Below are positions 22,101 through 32,940 of a stretch of 64,000 nt of DNA, piece by piece; position 1 is the first letter of the stretch; the number at the start of each line of letters is the position of its first letter. The notes beneath the pieces were generated by a model, which did no database searches, was not told the DNA's origin, and saw nothing but the letters and a program-made list of their open reading frames with translations. The position numbers were made by a program, and so were the translations under genes. The DNA lies in the NCBI GenBank assembly GCA_036852015.1, contig JAANDG010000617.1, forward strand, positions 20,983-84,982, read 5' to 3'. The stretch comes from Pelodera strongyloides (lineage: Eukaryota > Nematoda > Chromadorea > Rhabditida > Rhabditidae).

Positions 22101-24479
22101 TACAAACCATACCGCTGTGGGTGCAGGTCCTTATGCAAGATACGTAACTTATCATTAGTTTCAAATTATAAGTTCCAAAATCTTAGAAACGAAGCATTAA
22201 AGGTTACAGGCATTAAAGTTATAACAAAATCTTAGTTAACGATCAGCAATTAAGTATGATTTTTTAAACCAACAATTTTCAGCATGGCACAAGGTGATAT
22301 TATTCTGTATTATCACTTCACAAATCCTGGCTCTAATTTCTATGTGCACGGGCGCCTGTCTGACATGCTTCCCACCCATGTCACTATGCTTTACAATCTG
22401 CATTTTTGGAGCAAGTAAGTTTTTATTTTTATTTATATTTTTATATCAAGTAGAGTTAACAAAACATGTCTACCAGCCTGAACGCTGAACCATCTTACTT
22501 ACAATCAGACATTTTGTTTTAGAACACTGTAAATCTGTAAACTGAGAAGTATCCTATTTTTGACAAACGTGTAGATTGTATACTTCTTTTGTTTATTGAA
22601 AGTTTTTTCTTTGATTTGTTGACAACATCTACCCTACATCCGTTTCTTGATTCATCTAATATGAAAAGTTGAAATAAAAACAAATTTTTATTTTCAGTGA
22701 TTTTGTCTGTGATCGCGGATGGTGTCTTTTTCTTGGCTGCCAATCGAGTAGACAATCGTTTCGTACAGGGAATGGTTGGCACGTACGAGGTATGGTTATC
22801 TTCACATTTTTGTTCATCTTAACTTTTTTATTAGGCTTTTCCCCCATAGATAGCATATTCATCAAGCCTCAAAGTAACCCTAAACCTAAACGTAAGAATA
22901 AGACAGTCCTTAACCTAAACCTAAACCTCCTTCAGCAACAAATTGGATACGCATTTTACTTGCATATTCTTGGCACATTGTGCTGGCTTGGTGCCGCATT
23001 GATGGCTCTAACTACAACATATAAGTTCATGGGAGGACAGGAGAGAGACAGGTACGCAGTATTACCATCTAACGTAGAAAACTTCGCGCAGCCACTGCAC
23101 AAAAAGGTCGGCTACAGCTGCGTGGCAGACATATGGCAGACAATTCCAATTGGCACACCCCTAACAGTGTTTAATCATTCCTCTTTTTCTGCGCGAGGTG
23201 ATTGCGCGAAATTTCGCGATGTAACTTGTCGATTATCAATAACTTTAAAGAAAAATTCAAGTTGGCAATTGTGTATTGTTTCAACACAAGCTTCTGAATG
23301 CTGTCCTTTTCTATTCTGCTTCACGAAGTAATATAATACACACTATGGGTAACACTTCCTAATTTTAACCTTAGTATAGTATATACGGCTGGAATGCAAC
23401 GTTCAGTTGTGTTATGTTGTGTTACACCCGCACACTTCTGTTTGTGCATTAGTTTTCGACTTCTACTTTATTCTAAACAATCTTTCTATGTGTTTGGTGC
23501 CATTTTATTCTAAATACATACAAGAAACTCGATCCATTATAGCAAAGAACACTACCAATGGCAAAATTCGCGACCATCGAACCTCAACGTGTAAACATTT
23601 TTATTTTTTCATATTTAAAGAGGTATGGCACGTGGTTTTGAAATGTATGCCGGATAACTGCATTGCCGTCAATTATACTAAAAATGGTTTCTGTTCAGCA
23701 TGTGTTTCAAAACAACGTGACATACCGATTTAATAAAGTGCACATTGATTTTGTGTTTGTTGGAAAGGAACTTACGCCCCCCCCCACCACTTAGGTCACC
23801 GTGGACTTAGTATTAGCAAGTAAGGTATCTCCCATTTTGTAGCGTTTTTAATTCTGATAAAAACTTTGTATTCAAAAATTGCAAAACAAATATGGACCTG
23901 CGAGTCACATCTTTTCTTTATTCGTCATAACTACTCGGGTTTTTATGTTTCGCAATTTTTGAATGCACCACTTTTATCAGAATTCAAAACTCTATAAAAT
24001 GAGCTATACCTCAGCTGCTAACTCCATAGTGACCCGATGTCATCCCCTGCAAAAATTACCACTGCTTAATTATACCACTGTGTATGTTTTGTGTAAGGTA
24101 AACACTGTTTTGTCCGCACCATCGGATGACAGCCTTGCATTACAAGAGCACATATATCGTTCAGTTTTATTTACTTCTTTTGCACGTAGTTTCTTTGTGT
24201 TCCTTTTAGACACGGTACACGAGTATGGTGATTTGTGTGATGTGATGGTGCACAACTTTTTCTTCGTCCTTTCGATCAGTCTCCTTATGTGCTGTGTGGG
24301 CGTGTTCACCGTCAAAGTACTGTTCGAGGTATCTGCCTCTTTGCAGTTCCGATCTGCGCTTCCAACCGGTGTCAACGCGTGATGAACCGCTTCTCGAGAA
24401 GCTGCCCAATTCTTACCGGCATCAACAAAACACGCAATTCCGTCCATCCCCTCATCAGTACAGAGAAACTGCAGCCTAA
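19132..24479 (+). CDS. Clc-like protein (claudin-superfamily, four TM)
   Basis: Nematode Clc-like family: four-pass membrane proteins named for similarity to chloride-channel regulators and related to claudins; precise role uncertain. Exons: 19132-19192, 19533-19612, 21331-21423, 21801-21894, 22283-22414, 22698-22789, 22936-23051, 24329-24479; phases agree and give 272 residues. TM1 ([13 protein letters not shown]) precedes [12 protein letters not shown], the W-containing first-loop signature; HGLWWDC and the later HCMYK carry the loop cysteines. [14 protein letters not shown] leads into TM2 ([13 protein letters not shown]). AADGVFF-like TM3 contains [16 protein letters not shown], and TM4 has [14 protein letters not shown]. 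The tail after GGQERDR is hydrophilic and Gln/Pro-rich. The start is the first ATG, three bases after a CTTTCTAG acceptor (5' UTR intron or trans-splice site). The last acceptor (TGTTCGAG) is weaker than the rest, so the tail exon is the least certain part. Confidence 0.88.
19208..19330. mobile_element. Family A MITE, shortened
   Basis: TTAAAGCGAAATTCCGGCAG to CAAAAACAGGCAGATATTTC then GTTTTAA, only 123 bp. It begins 15 nt after the donor of the first Clc-like exon and contains CATTTGCATATGC. Confidence 0.8.
19785..20267. mobile_element. Family E palindrome, 483 bp
   Basis: TTAAAGGGATAGGTTCACCT at left and GGTGAACCTATCCCTTTAA at right. Arms of about 198 bp match nearly base for base (e.g. 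CTATGACGGTCAAAATGCG against CGCATTTTGACCGTCATAG), around a spacer of about 85 bp. It lies in an intron of the Clc-like gene and could fold into a very long RNA hairpin. Confidence 0.92.
20417..20879. mobile_element. Family D foldback element
   Basis: TTAAAGGGAGAGGCCCACGA to TCGTGGGCCTCTTCCTTTAA, 463 bp, a relative of 8190-8647. Both carry CGGTACCTGG/CCAGGTACCG and the AAATGCGG motif in inverted arrangement. Confidence 0.88.
21036..21156. mobile_element. Family D right half
   Basis: Only the right arm remains (GAGTTCTAGGTGCAAAGAAA to GGGCCTCTCCCTTTAA). It abuts the next element so that both share one TTAA. Confidence 0.8.
21153..21318. mobile_element. Family C MITE
   Basis: TTAAAGCGACACAACGGCCT to ACCGGCCGTTATATCGCTTT then AA. 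It starts at the TTAA that ends the D fragment and finishes 12 nt before the acceptor of the Clc-like exon at 21331. It contains CATTTGCATATGATG. Confidence 0.88.
22871..22932. repeat. Degenerate telomere-like repeats (CCTAAA/CCTAAC)
   Basis: CCCTAAACCTAAACG and TTAACCTAAACCTAAACCTC lie just upstream of the acceptor of the Clc-like exon at 22936. They read CCTAAA rather than the GCCTAA seen elsewhere. Confidence 0.55.
23615..23734. mobile_element. Family B MITE, short
   Basis: TTAAAGAGGTATGGCACGTG to CAAAACAACGTGACATACCG then ATTTAA, about 120 bp, in the last Clc-like intron. The left end carries the E-box CACGTG. Confidence 0.8.
23780..24050. repeat. Inverted repeat in last Clc-like intron
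   Basis: GTATTCAAAAATTGC pairs with GCAATTTTTGAATGC, and ATTCTGATAAAAAC with a diverged TTTTATCAGAAT. Weaker pairing extends outward (AGGTATCTCCCATTTT against AAAATGAGCTATACCT). This is a diverged foldback element. Confidence 0.6.
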
Positions 24480-25628
24480 TTTTAATTTAAAGAGGTATGA
24501 CATGTGGTTTTAAGATGCGAACGACAGCAATAGTAATGGGAAGGGTGTTGTGCAACATTCGTTGCAAAACCACGTGTCATACCTCTTCAATGAGTTTCTA
24601 TTTTTATTTTCACCAGCTCGGTTCATTTAAATTCATATAAAAGTTTGTATAAGTAATAGTCTATACTTACCCTTCATAAGTTTTACAATCTATCAATGAT
24701 ATAATGTATCCATCAAGAATGTATATTTTAAATCTTTGCAACGCATTTTATATCTTGCACTGCCCGAAGCCCGAAGTGTAGCCTGTTTTTTTTTTAATAA
24801 CAATTTCTCCTTGAATGTCATGTTGAACTACTATGTTTGAATGGAGATGTTTCACTTGTAACTTTTAAGTTTTAAATGTCTTTTAAACAGATGTCTTCCT
24901 GTTTTTATCTTTGTATGTTTACTTCATATCAATTGCCATTCTAACATTCATTCTCTTTTTCGCTTGTGCTTCTTTCCGAAATTATAAAATATGTCTTGAT
25001 GTGTAAAACACATAATTGATAGAAAGATTTGCTGATAATTATCTCGAGGATGTCTTTCCCTGAGTCCTTTGTGGAGTAAATTGGCGTTGGTAAAGTATTT
25101 CTTGATAGTTTTCATCTAAAAGGCTACAATTACAATGCGAAGCTCGACCGAGTGCGTCCCTAGTAAGTATGTTTGCGTGGATTGTGAATCTTTCCCATTG
25201 CAAGTTGATGTCCCTACTAATTGCATAATTTCCGGAAAAAATTATGCAATTAACAAGGAACCAATGATCAAAAAAGAAAATGTTGCCCTACTTACACCAC
25301 ATTTTTGCTTGTTTTATATATATTGTGTACGATTGTATTCCCTGATATGTATATGAATGCAACCATGAAGGGGCAGCGCGTAATGCACAGAAAAATAAGC
25401 ATCTCCCTTTAATAAGATAGCTTGTCCATTTTCGTACAAGTTTGTTCTAGAAAATTTCGCTCAAAAAGTTTGGCTAAAGTTGGTTACCGTCTACCATTAC
25501 AATCCATAAACTCAGTGCCTCACATGTTTTATTTTCATTAAAAATGGTCTCAGAATATAATTTTTAAAGGAAGTAAATAAAATTGAATAAAGTTTTTTGT
25601 CTTGTCTTGTTGTTTCAATCTATTTTAG

Positions 25629-25922
25629 AGGAGTCTGTACAAAAAGTGTTCTATTCACATATAATTCACGAGAGAACTACAGTTCCACAGCAACATAAGA
25701 CATCTTTTACTCGTTATTCACGTGTAATCAGCTACAGGAAAATAAACACAAAACATGCAAGCGCAGGCAGGTTCATTCTAAAAGATCCCATGAACGTTAT
25801 TGTGCCTACGAGGAATAAATTTTTGAATGTACAGCCTGAAGACGTCGAGAAATATGCCATCTGGAATTTGTCGTCTACTCTGCTCAGACTCTGCGAAATA
25901 ATACGTCTCCTTAGAACTGATC
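25629..25922 (+). CDS. Possible exon, unrecognised hydrophilic protein
   Basis: A frame that opens right after a good acceptor (CTATTTTAG) encodes about 98 residues, beginning ESVQKVFYSHIIHERTTV and including FILKDPMNVIVPTRNKFLNV and DVEKYAIWNLSSTL. A C-family MITE begins at 25929. I recognise no domain and could not find a strong donor; GTCTAC at about 25871 or GTCTCC at about 25904 are candidates. It may be a 5' exon of the Cys-rich gene at 28953-30591 (it looks like a propeptide), but that is a guess. A small possible first exon ATG CGA AGC.. (25135-25161) ends at a strong GTAAGT. Confidence 0.3.
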
Positions 25923-25928
25923 ACTGTA

Positions 25929-26102
25929 TTAAAGCGATATTACGGCTGGTTTTGAAACGTATTTGTACGTCTACATTCCAATATGTTGTAGGCAAATGCA
26001 TATAATTAGAATAAAAAATCGCGCCGTATCGCACAGTCATTTTCATACACTGCAAAAGCATACAGCGTCCAACACACGTTAACGCTTGTTATACCGTTTT
26101 AA
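25929..26102. mobile_element. Family C MITE
   Basis: TTAAAGCGATATTACGGCTG to ACGCTTGTTATACCGTTTTAA. The interior has GGCAAATGCATATAATTAG. Confidence 0.7.
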
Positions 26103-26326
26103 TCTAATCGTGATCTTAACATAAAAAATATTTCTTTATTATTACTTGTTTATTGTGGGTTTCATCACTTTTATAAGCTTGGTGACGAATTTTCAGAATG
26201 GCTATTACCCACTCTTTGGAACCACAATTGCATGAGAAGTAGGAAAAAGAAGGTGTTTCCTCAATTCCAGAGAGACCTATCAGAGCAAAGTACGATTGCT
26301 TATTTTCATCCTTCTGTTTTTGGGCA

Positions 26327-26504
26327 TTAAAGCGAAATACCGGCCGTTTTTTGAAACGCAGGGTGAACAACTGGATTCTTACGTAGTTATGCTAATTTAC
26401 TCGAATAGCTCGATTTTGATTCTAATTTATGTTCATTTGCATAAACTGCATGATAATGTGGTGTACACGATGTGTTTAAAAAAACCGCGCGTTATTTCGC
26501 TATA
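26327..26504. mobile_element. Family A MITE
   Basis: TTAAAGCGAAATACCGGCCG to AAACCGCGCGTTATTTCGCT then ATA. A B-like fragment (TAAAGCGGTATTCC.. to about 26607) abuts the right end. Confidence 0.82.
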
Positions 26505-26989
26505 AAGCGGTATTCCTATGTAATATATGCAAATTTCTATGCCGTTCTGTTAATTTTTTGCGCTGAATGCGCATTATAGGTTCCAAAACCGGCGTCATAC
26601 CTTTTCAAAACTGTTTATCTGCAAATATCAGTTTCCAGTTAGAACACCGTTTGCTCTATTTTGTTAGGTTTAGGTTTTCTTGAAGTGTAATGCAAAAATA
26701 ACGTATATAAAACTATAAATATGAAGTTTACGATTCGTGTACCCATATTCTGCCGTCACAAAAATAATACTTAACCCATCGAGCCACCTCCTGAATATTA
26801 GTCGCTTATCCTATAAAAAGAGTCGGTTACAGCCCCTTACCATTTGGGTCGACGTCATCGAGTAATAATGTCATTTCTCAAAGATTGTACAAACGCGTTC
26901 AGGATACTTTAGTAATATTTTTTGTTACAGTTTACCCTCAGCATCGCACCTCGCACAGAAGATGCAAAATATACACACAACTAACAATT

Positions 26990-27162
26990 TTAAAGTCGTA
27001 TAATTTTTTTAACGACAGTATTGAAACGTATACCGGACGTTGTATTGCATTGTGTGCAAATAACTGCGCGACACTCGTGCGATTTTAGATTAATTTGCAT
27101 GCTACATATGGGAATGCAGTTTTCCGAACAATGTTTAAAAACCGGCCGTTGTATCGCTTTAA
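26990..27162. mobile_element. Family C MITE
   Basis: TTAAAGTCGTATAA at left (diverged) and AACCGGCCGTTGTATCGCTT then TAA at right, with GAAACGTATACCGGACG after the left end. Confidence 0.65.
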
Positions 27163-27719
27163 CAACGGTAATTATTGTATCATTTTCTGGTTGTGGTTGT
27201 TTTGTTGCTAGTTTTTGGCCCAATGCTTTTGGCAACCTCCATCGTGTTTTTCGATAAAGAGATTGCGTTGTAATGGATTGGGCAGGTAAATGGGATTTGC
27301 ATTTGGAGCCGGTCCTTTGCAAAGAAAGTTTTATTTTTTTCAAAGCGACATGACACCTGGTTTCGAAACGTATAGTGGACAATTCCATTTCCAAGCATTT
27401 TATGCAAATTTGTGTGAACCCCTGTGCTTTTTCGACGTAAAATTGAACAAAATTTGCATAGAAAGCATGAATAATAAATTCGTCAAGAAGACTTTTCAAA
27501 ACCAAGAGCTTACCCATGTTGTCAATAAATATGTCAATAAATAAATAAATAAATAAACCCTTTACTTATCTCTCCAGCGAATTACAAGTGTTATATATGT
27601 ATGTACAGTGTCATTGTGATGTATGTAAGAATGTAGTTGTCCACAATGTATTTCAAAAACCGGCCGGTATTTCGACTTCCGGAATAAAAATCAAAGACAC
27701 AAATGTAAAGGGAATTTAT

Positions 27720-27768
27720 TGCCAACGTTTCGGCCGGTTTCTGAAGCACATTACGACATCATCAATAT
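27720..27768 (-). other. TTTCGGCC/GATGATG module, copy 1
   Basis: The minus strand reads TTGATGATG, a loop, GGCCGAAACGTTGG and then CAATAAA. This order (CTGANGA-like box, stem, GAAA) resembles a hammerhead ribozyme core as found in some retroelements. Two related modules are at 36256 and 47760. Function is not shown. Confidence 0.35.
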
Positions 27769-28025
27769 ATTCCATGGTTGACATTGGTTTCCTTGTCCAG
27801 ACATAAACCTTGTTCAGTTTGAGAGTTCGTTCATAGGTTGTCTGGTTACATACATTTGCCTTTTTTCTCCTTATTCACCCTTGATTGCCTCCATACATCT
27901 ATATAACATGAAATAAAGTTGGGGAAAGGAAATTCGTTACGCCTAATGATTTAAAATTTCAAGCTTGAATTGGTCGACGGTCGTTTACAAGGCTCATATT
28001 CAGCTTTCCTATTTCATCGTGGCCA

Positions 28026-28185
28026 TTAAAGCGGAATGACACGTGTTTTGTAGGCTTGAAGAAGCGAATTTTTCTGTTTTACTCGCGCTAGCATTTTTAG
28101 TTTATTAAAATTGCTTTCCATTTTGTGTCGGATATGCCCAAATGAACAAGTATTATTTTCGAAACTATGTGCCATACCGCTTTAA
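28026..28185. mobile_element. Family B MITE
   Basis: TTAAAGCGGAATGACACGTG to CTATGTGCCATACCGCTTTA then A. Confidence 0.78.
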
Positions 28186-28665
28186 AATCGTCGACTAAAA
28201 GGACAAATTGGTCTTTCCATCATATCAACGTTTTACATAGTGTAAGGTTACTCTATTTTTTTTTCGTATGTATGTGTGTTTCGTCATCGAATTCCGAAAT
28301 CCGAATTAGGTAATAGGAATAGAAATTTAATTTCAAGATTTGACTTCCGTGCGGCACCTTCGTGATCACGGCCCGATTAATTGAGGTTCCTGATCGGGCA
28401 TGTATCGGAGTTTCCAGTTTCCACTTTCCTGTGACGATAGTAGAAATTCAATTTCCATATTTGAATTCATTTTCCTTCCGTGCATCAACTTTGCATTCGG
28501 CCATCATGATGTGCCTTCACTCTTCACTAAGTGAATTAGCACCAATGTCAATCCTTGTATCTAAGGGCACATCTCAAAGAGAAGGCGTTTTAGTGCCGCG
28601 AACGAAAAGCACAACAACCCTAATTTTGGCTAGAAGCTTTATTTTCAATCCATTTCGGTCCAATC

Positions 28666-28766
28666 TTAAAGCGGTACGGCACGTGGTTTTGAAACATATG
28701 TGGACAACTATGTGCTAGTAGTGCACTTGTTGAATGGACTCACACCCACGTGTCATGCCGCTTTAA
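28666..28766. mobile_element. Family B MITE, 101 bp
   Basis: TTAAAGCGGTACGGCACGTG to CCACGTGTCATGCCGCTTTA then A. It is the shortest clean B copy, with an intact E-box at both ends. Confidence 0.85.
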
Positions 28767-28952
28767 ATATCTAATGCAGAATTTCGAAGTTTGGGTTTGT
28801 GTTTGTGTACGTATTTTCCACTGGAGACTATTGAAACATGCCAAACTTATTTATGGATATAAGTATTTTCTTGTCGCAAAGAGAGAGAGAGAGAGAGAGA
28901 GAGATAGAGTGTGAGAGAGAGGTAGAGAGGTGTCGAGAGGCCTTCAATTCAG

Positions 28953-30591
28953 ATGTAATAATCCAGGTAGAGCAAAATGGCTTGGGAATTCCCTTGGCCC
29001 TTGGTGGCGTGAAAATGAAATGTCTAAAGTTTCGGAGCATAGGTATTTTCTAGATATAATTTTTTTGAAAACATGGACATGCACATAATCAACTGAATAC
29101 TCCAATACGAACTTGGTGCGTCTTAGTGAAACGAAAGGGTCCTGTTACACTGTCGTGCGCCCACTGGGGAAACTCCGCGGCTGCGCGGCGTTCCTATGGC
29201 GCAAAAATGTTGCGCGGCGGTCACACGGCGGTATCGCGGCGCAAATAGTCACGATCCCAAAAACGGATCCGCGGCTGGTGCGCCCCAGGTGCGCCGTGGG
29301 GCCGCCAGATGTTATTTATTAAAATGCACGGAAAGTACCGTACATAGAATTGTCAACACTCCCCCAACACTGCACCAATCACCGTAATTAGACACAAAGT
29401 TTGCGCAAATTTTCGTGAATTTTTTTTTGCTTTTTTTTCTGAAATAATTTTTCTTTGCTTTTTTCTTCTTTCTTATAGAATTATTGTTGTATTATTCCAT
29501 TACTTGTCTGAAACTTAGAGTAGCGTTTGTTTAGCACACTAAATGGGGAAGTGTGTAAAGCAATACGTTGTTTACTTGTCTTTTATAGCCAGAAAATACG
29601 TATTTTTAGGCGTTGTTCTTTTTTTAAACATCTGCTTTTTAAGTATCATTTCATGAAAGTAACCCCTTTGTTACTATGTATATTTGCTAGCAAAATATAC
29701 TGTTTTTTTTGCATGTTTTAGAGCACCACATCACATGAGAAGAGAATTTAAACATTTGTAGTTTTTTTAGCTGTTCCCGTTGTTTTTCAGATTCGTATTT
29801 GACGTGCATGATCACTTCAGCCATACATGTGGAAACAGCCGATTGGAAACGACGGAGGAATTATTGGACGTGAGTTCTTTTTCTGTTACCATAAACCATA
29901 AGCATCCAAGCAAAGCAATAGGCACTAGGTTGTCCAATTAGTTTCTTGTTTGTTATTCTGCCTTGTGTTCTCATTTCTCTTATTAGGTGAAGCAAAGCAA
30001 TAATTCCCACCAATGCAGCGTGCTGGCTGGGGAGGTCTATTGCTGTGCTGGGGTCACCGAAATGCAACGGCCAGGTGTGTTCCTTTTATAGACCGATTTA
30101 TTGACTATATCGTATGATCGGTACGAGTCTGCAACTTCCATTATACTTTGGAAAATGTAAATTCAACTTGCTATACCGTTCCGTTCCGGCGTTGCCACCG
30201 AATTTATGTGTTTGTATCTAGCTAGAATATTGGTCAATGAGAGTATCCACTGCCTATGGGCGTGATCAATGTATATTGTTGGTAACTTCCGGTATGACAT
30301 TCGAAAATTCAGGGCGGGTAATGAGTTCGAAAAATAAGTTTTAGCTGGTAATTGACCCAGCCCTTTGACTGACTCGTTGCTCCCAGTCCTGGTTAATTAA
30401 CCAGCTCTGAACATTATTTTGCAATTACGTACATACAGCAGTGTGGAAGTGACGTATTTTGTTGTTGTCTATATCGAATATAATGCGTAGATAATTTACT
30501 CATTTTACTTTTTATAGCTGAAACACGAGAAGAAACCTGTTGTGAATGGACAGCTCGGTGGACGCCTACTCTTGGATACATTGAAGCGTAG
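28953..30591 (+). CDS. Uncharacterised Cys-rich small protein, 5' end unknown
   Basis: Four consecutive exons, 28953-29042, 29791-29869, 29987-30074 and 30518-30591, have canonical GT..AG borders, and the middle two are open in only one phase, which forces a single reading through all four. The product has at least 110 residues. Visible features: WLGNSLGPWWRENEM, FVFDVHDHFSHTCGNSRLE, a CSVLAGEVYCCAG segment and ETCCEWTARW near the C-terminus, i.e. at least seven cysteines with two CC pairs, suggesting a secreted disulfide-rich protein. No signal peptide exon was identified. I recognise no family; cystine-knot ligands are only a loose analogy. The stop is TAG at 30589. A donor-like GTAGAT overlaps it, and splicing to 31255 would replace the last residues by about 20 others before a new stop. 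Confidence 0.45.
29166..29312. repeat. GC-rich island with GGCGCAAA/GCGGCG motifs
   Basis: Contains CGCGGCTGCGCGGCG, TATGGCGCAAAAATGTTGCG, GTATCGCGGCGCAAA and GGTGCGCCCCAGGTGCGCC in otherwise AT-rich DNA. Similar motifs cluster at 32750-32940 and 38735-38800. It lies in an intron of the Cys-rich gene. Confidence 0.6.
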
Positions 30592-30618
30592 ATGTCGATG
30601 AAAGCAGTATATTTAAAG

Positions 30619-30690
30619 AGGTTCGTGGCCCATTGGAAACGTCCGCGCTTCGCAGTCAGCCGACCCGAGTTCGAATCCAGCCACAACACA
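30619..30690 (+). repeat. tRNA-derived SINE head
   Basis: GTGGCCCATTGG (A-box-like) and GAGTTCGAATCC (near-perfect B box) are spaced as in a tRNA. It sits in the 3' UTR of the Cys-rich gene and ends well before the AATAAA at 30959. Confidence 0.6.
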
Positions 30691-30958
30691 CACTCAATGC
30701 CACCGAGGCGGGGAAAATCGAGGCGAATCCCCCATTGCCTAGCCTGTAGACTTCGAGGGATTTGTCCTTTCATCTCGTCGTCAAACACTCTGTATAACTC
30801 CACAAAACCTCATTGGAAAGATCAAGGATCGACATTATCTGAAGAAAAATCTCCCCTCCATGCATTCCCCCCGCGGATTGAAGAAGCACGACGCTAGAAA
30901 CCTTCCGCACTTGTTCCATGTACTTGATTGATGTTGTATCTGATTGATGGTATGTGTG

Positions 30959-30964
30959 AATAAA
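30959..30964 (+). terminator. Polyadenylation signal after Cys-rich gene
   Basis: AATAAA lies in TGTGTGAATAAAGTAG, about 370 nt after the stop at 30591. It is the first good signal downstream. If the alternative splice to 31255 is used, a later signal would be needed. Confidence 0.4.
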
Positions 30965-31860
30965 GTAGTGATATTTATTAAATATAAAATTTTGTTACTT
31001 TATGCCGTACTTGCGTATTTTTAACTTACGAAAAAATGACGCGTTCAGATCACGGAATGCGCTACTTCGTTGCCGTTGTCTTGTCTGGTGCTCGCTTCTC
31101 CGGATCGGATGTTTGTTGCTTCTGGACTGGATCGCTTAGGTGTATGTTACTTTTCGTATTGGTCATGTCTTTTCCTAATTTAAATTTGTAGGCGGATTGA
31201 TGTTCTGTTTTCAATTTGTGTTTCGTTTCGCGACTATTATTTTTCGCTTTTAAGGTTTATGACGCTCACTGTGTCTTCCGAGGATCAATCGCGCTACAAT
31301 TTGGCTCAAGAATAGCTCCATTTACCCTACAATGCCTGTAAGTTTCTTCTCTTATTTTTCTTTTAAAACATTATGATTTCAAGATTACGTTGTGCTGTAT
31401 GTTCACTAATAATCATACTAATTCTACTAATTCACCGTTTCATTTTCCAGTCAAGGAGTCAAGTTAGGTGTGTTTTCAGGTGAATCCTGCACTACGCAAT
31501 CGTTGGGACAATTTTCTTCATTTCCAATGGGCCCCGTTTGAACGAAGAAATCTCAATTGGAACCATCACCACCCGATCTTAAACCATTCGGTTGGTGTTA
31601 TACATTTCTGTATTTTATACTTGGTGTTTACTTATTGTGTGCTGCCTATTAAAGCGAAATACCGGCCGGTTTTTGAATATAGTGCACCATCATTCTTATG
31701 CAGCTTATGTGAAGGAGCATAAATTAGAATGAAAATCGAGCTAAATGAATAATAAAGTTGCCCACGCTGTGTTTCAAAAACAGGCCGGTTTTGAATCTAG
31801 TATTTTACATGCATTTTTATTTAATTACATTTATTGTCAGTTTTTCACAACTTCACTTTA

Positions 31861-32196
31861 ATGGAGTATTTAACTGCTGTTTCGGAAACGCGAAACACCT
31901 CAAAAAATCACTCAGGGCGTCTTTCACTTTCCATCTAGAAACTCATTGAGAAACTTGCTGCACAAATTGAAGATCAGAGACAAATTTGAATTAGTACACG
32001 TAATAGCTGTTATTATCATACTTGCATGCGAAGATCTGTACTAATTCAAATTTGACCCTGATCTTCAATTTTTGCAGCGAGTTTCAAATTGCGCTTATGT
32101 ATGGAAAGTGAAAGCAACGCTGAATCGCTGAATGATTTTTGGGCCAGATTCGCCCTGTTTCGGCCTCGCGAAACAGCAGTTAATTACTCTATTACG
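31861..32196. repeat. Foldback element about 335 bp
   Basis: AACTGCTGTTTCGG..CGCGAAAC pairs with GTTTCGGCCTCGCGAAACAG then CAGTTAA; inner pairs include CTTTCACTTTCCAT/ATGGAAAGTGAAAG and CAAATTTGAATTAGTAC/GTACTAATTCAAATTTG. A further palindromic family without clear TTAAAG ends. Confidence 0.75.
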
Positions 32197-32749
32197 TTTG
32201 CATTTCTGTAGGCAAATTCTAGATTTAAAGTGTTGCAACATTCGGCTTTGAAACGTATTTTTGGATGACTCGGACGACTCGGTTTCTAATCTATGCTCTA
32301 GAATTGGACAATAATACTTTATACTTTCCCTCACCTATTTTTGTAGATTGTAGAATATTATATCTTCGTAGTAGGAGCATTTAAATACTGGATATTTGAG
32401 GTAATCAAATGAAGTCCCTGACCCGTGGCCGTTAGTCGTTAGTTTTCTATTAAGAACCCTTTTGTCGTTTTCTATTTGTTGATCGCTCTGACAACTTATT
32501 TTTATTTTCAATGTGTGCATTATTTAATTACCTTACAACCATAATTTAATTCGCATAACGGTTTTTATTTATTGATTTTTACCGCTGAATTTAATTCGTA
32601 GAGTTTTCCAGTGTTGTTTGTGCTATTATGCTTGAATAAATATGTTTTTTTTTGTTGTTTTGTCGTTTTGTTCTAGTTATGTATTGTACAGTAGTCGGAT
32701 TGGTAAGGTGGTAGTACGGCCAGTACGGGGTACGGTATGCTCGATTCGT

Positions 32750-32940
32750 GCCCATTTCGCGCAATCGCCGCGCAACCCTCGCGCCATCGCCGCGCAACCT
32801 CCGCGCCATCGCCGCGGACCCCAGGCGGAATCGCCGCGCGCCTGTGGCGCAAAGTGAATGCGCCGCCCCGCTGTGGCGGAGCCTCTTTTTACGCGCGGCG
32901 ATGGCGCCAATTTTGCGCGGCGATGGCGCGAAGTTTCACG
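32750..32940. repeat. GC-rich array of about 20-bp units
   Basis: Units such as GCGCAATCGCCGCGCAACC, GCGCCATCGCCGCGCAACC and GCGCCATCGCCGCGGACC repeat in direct order. They are followed by the opposite orientation (GCGCGGCGATGGCGC twice), so the block is also an inverted repeat. Short open frames here on both strands are by-products of the base composition. Confidence 0.75.

Larger units (their letters stand above)
24480..28952. other. Interval with repeats and one possible exon
   Basis: Holds a B element (24486-24590), C elements (25929-26102, 26990-27162), an A element (26327-26504), an A right half to about 27675 and B elements (27336-27515, 28026-28185, 28666-28766). The only long coding-like frame is at 25629-25922. 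A GA microsatellite (28878-28930) precedes the next gene's first recognised exon. Confidence 0.5.

Noticed and set aside
31255..31540. Frame with VYDAHCVFRGS as the end of a TGF-beta-like ligand joined to 30518
   Set aside because: The phase does not fit the only donor (30588), the C-x-G-x-C signature is not met, and no later CC or C-x-C pattern follows.
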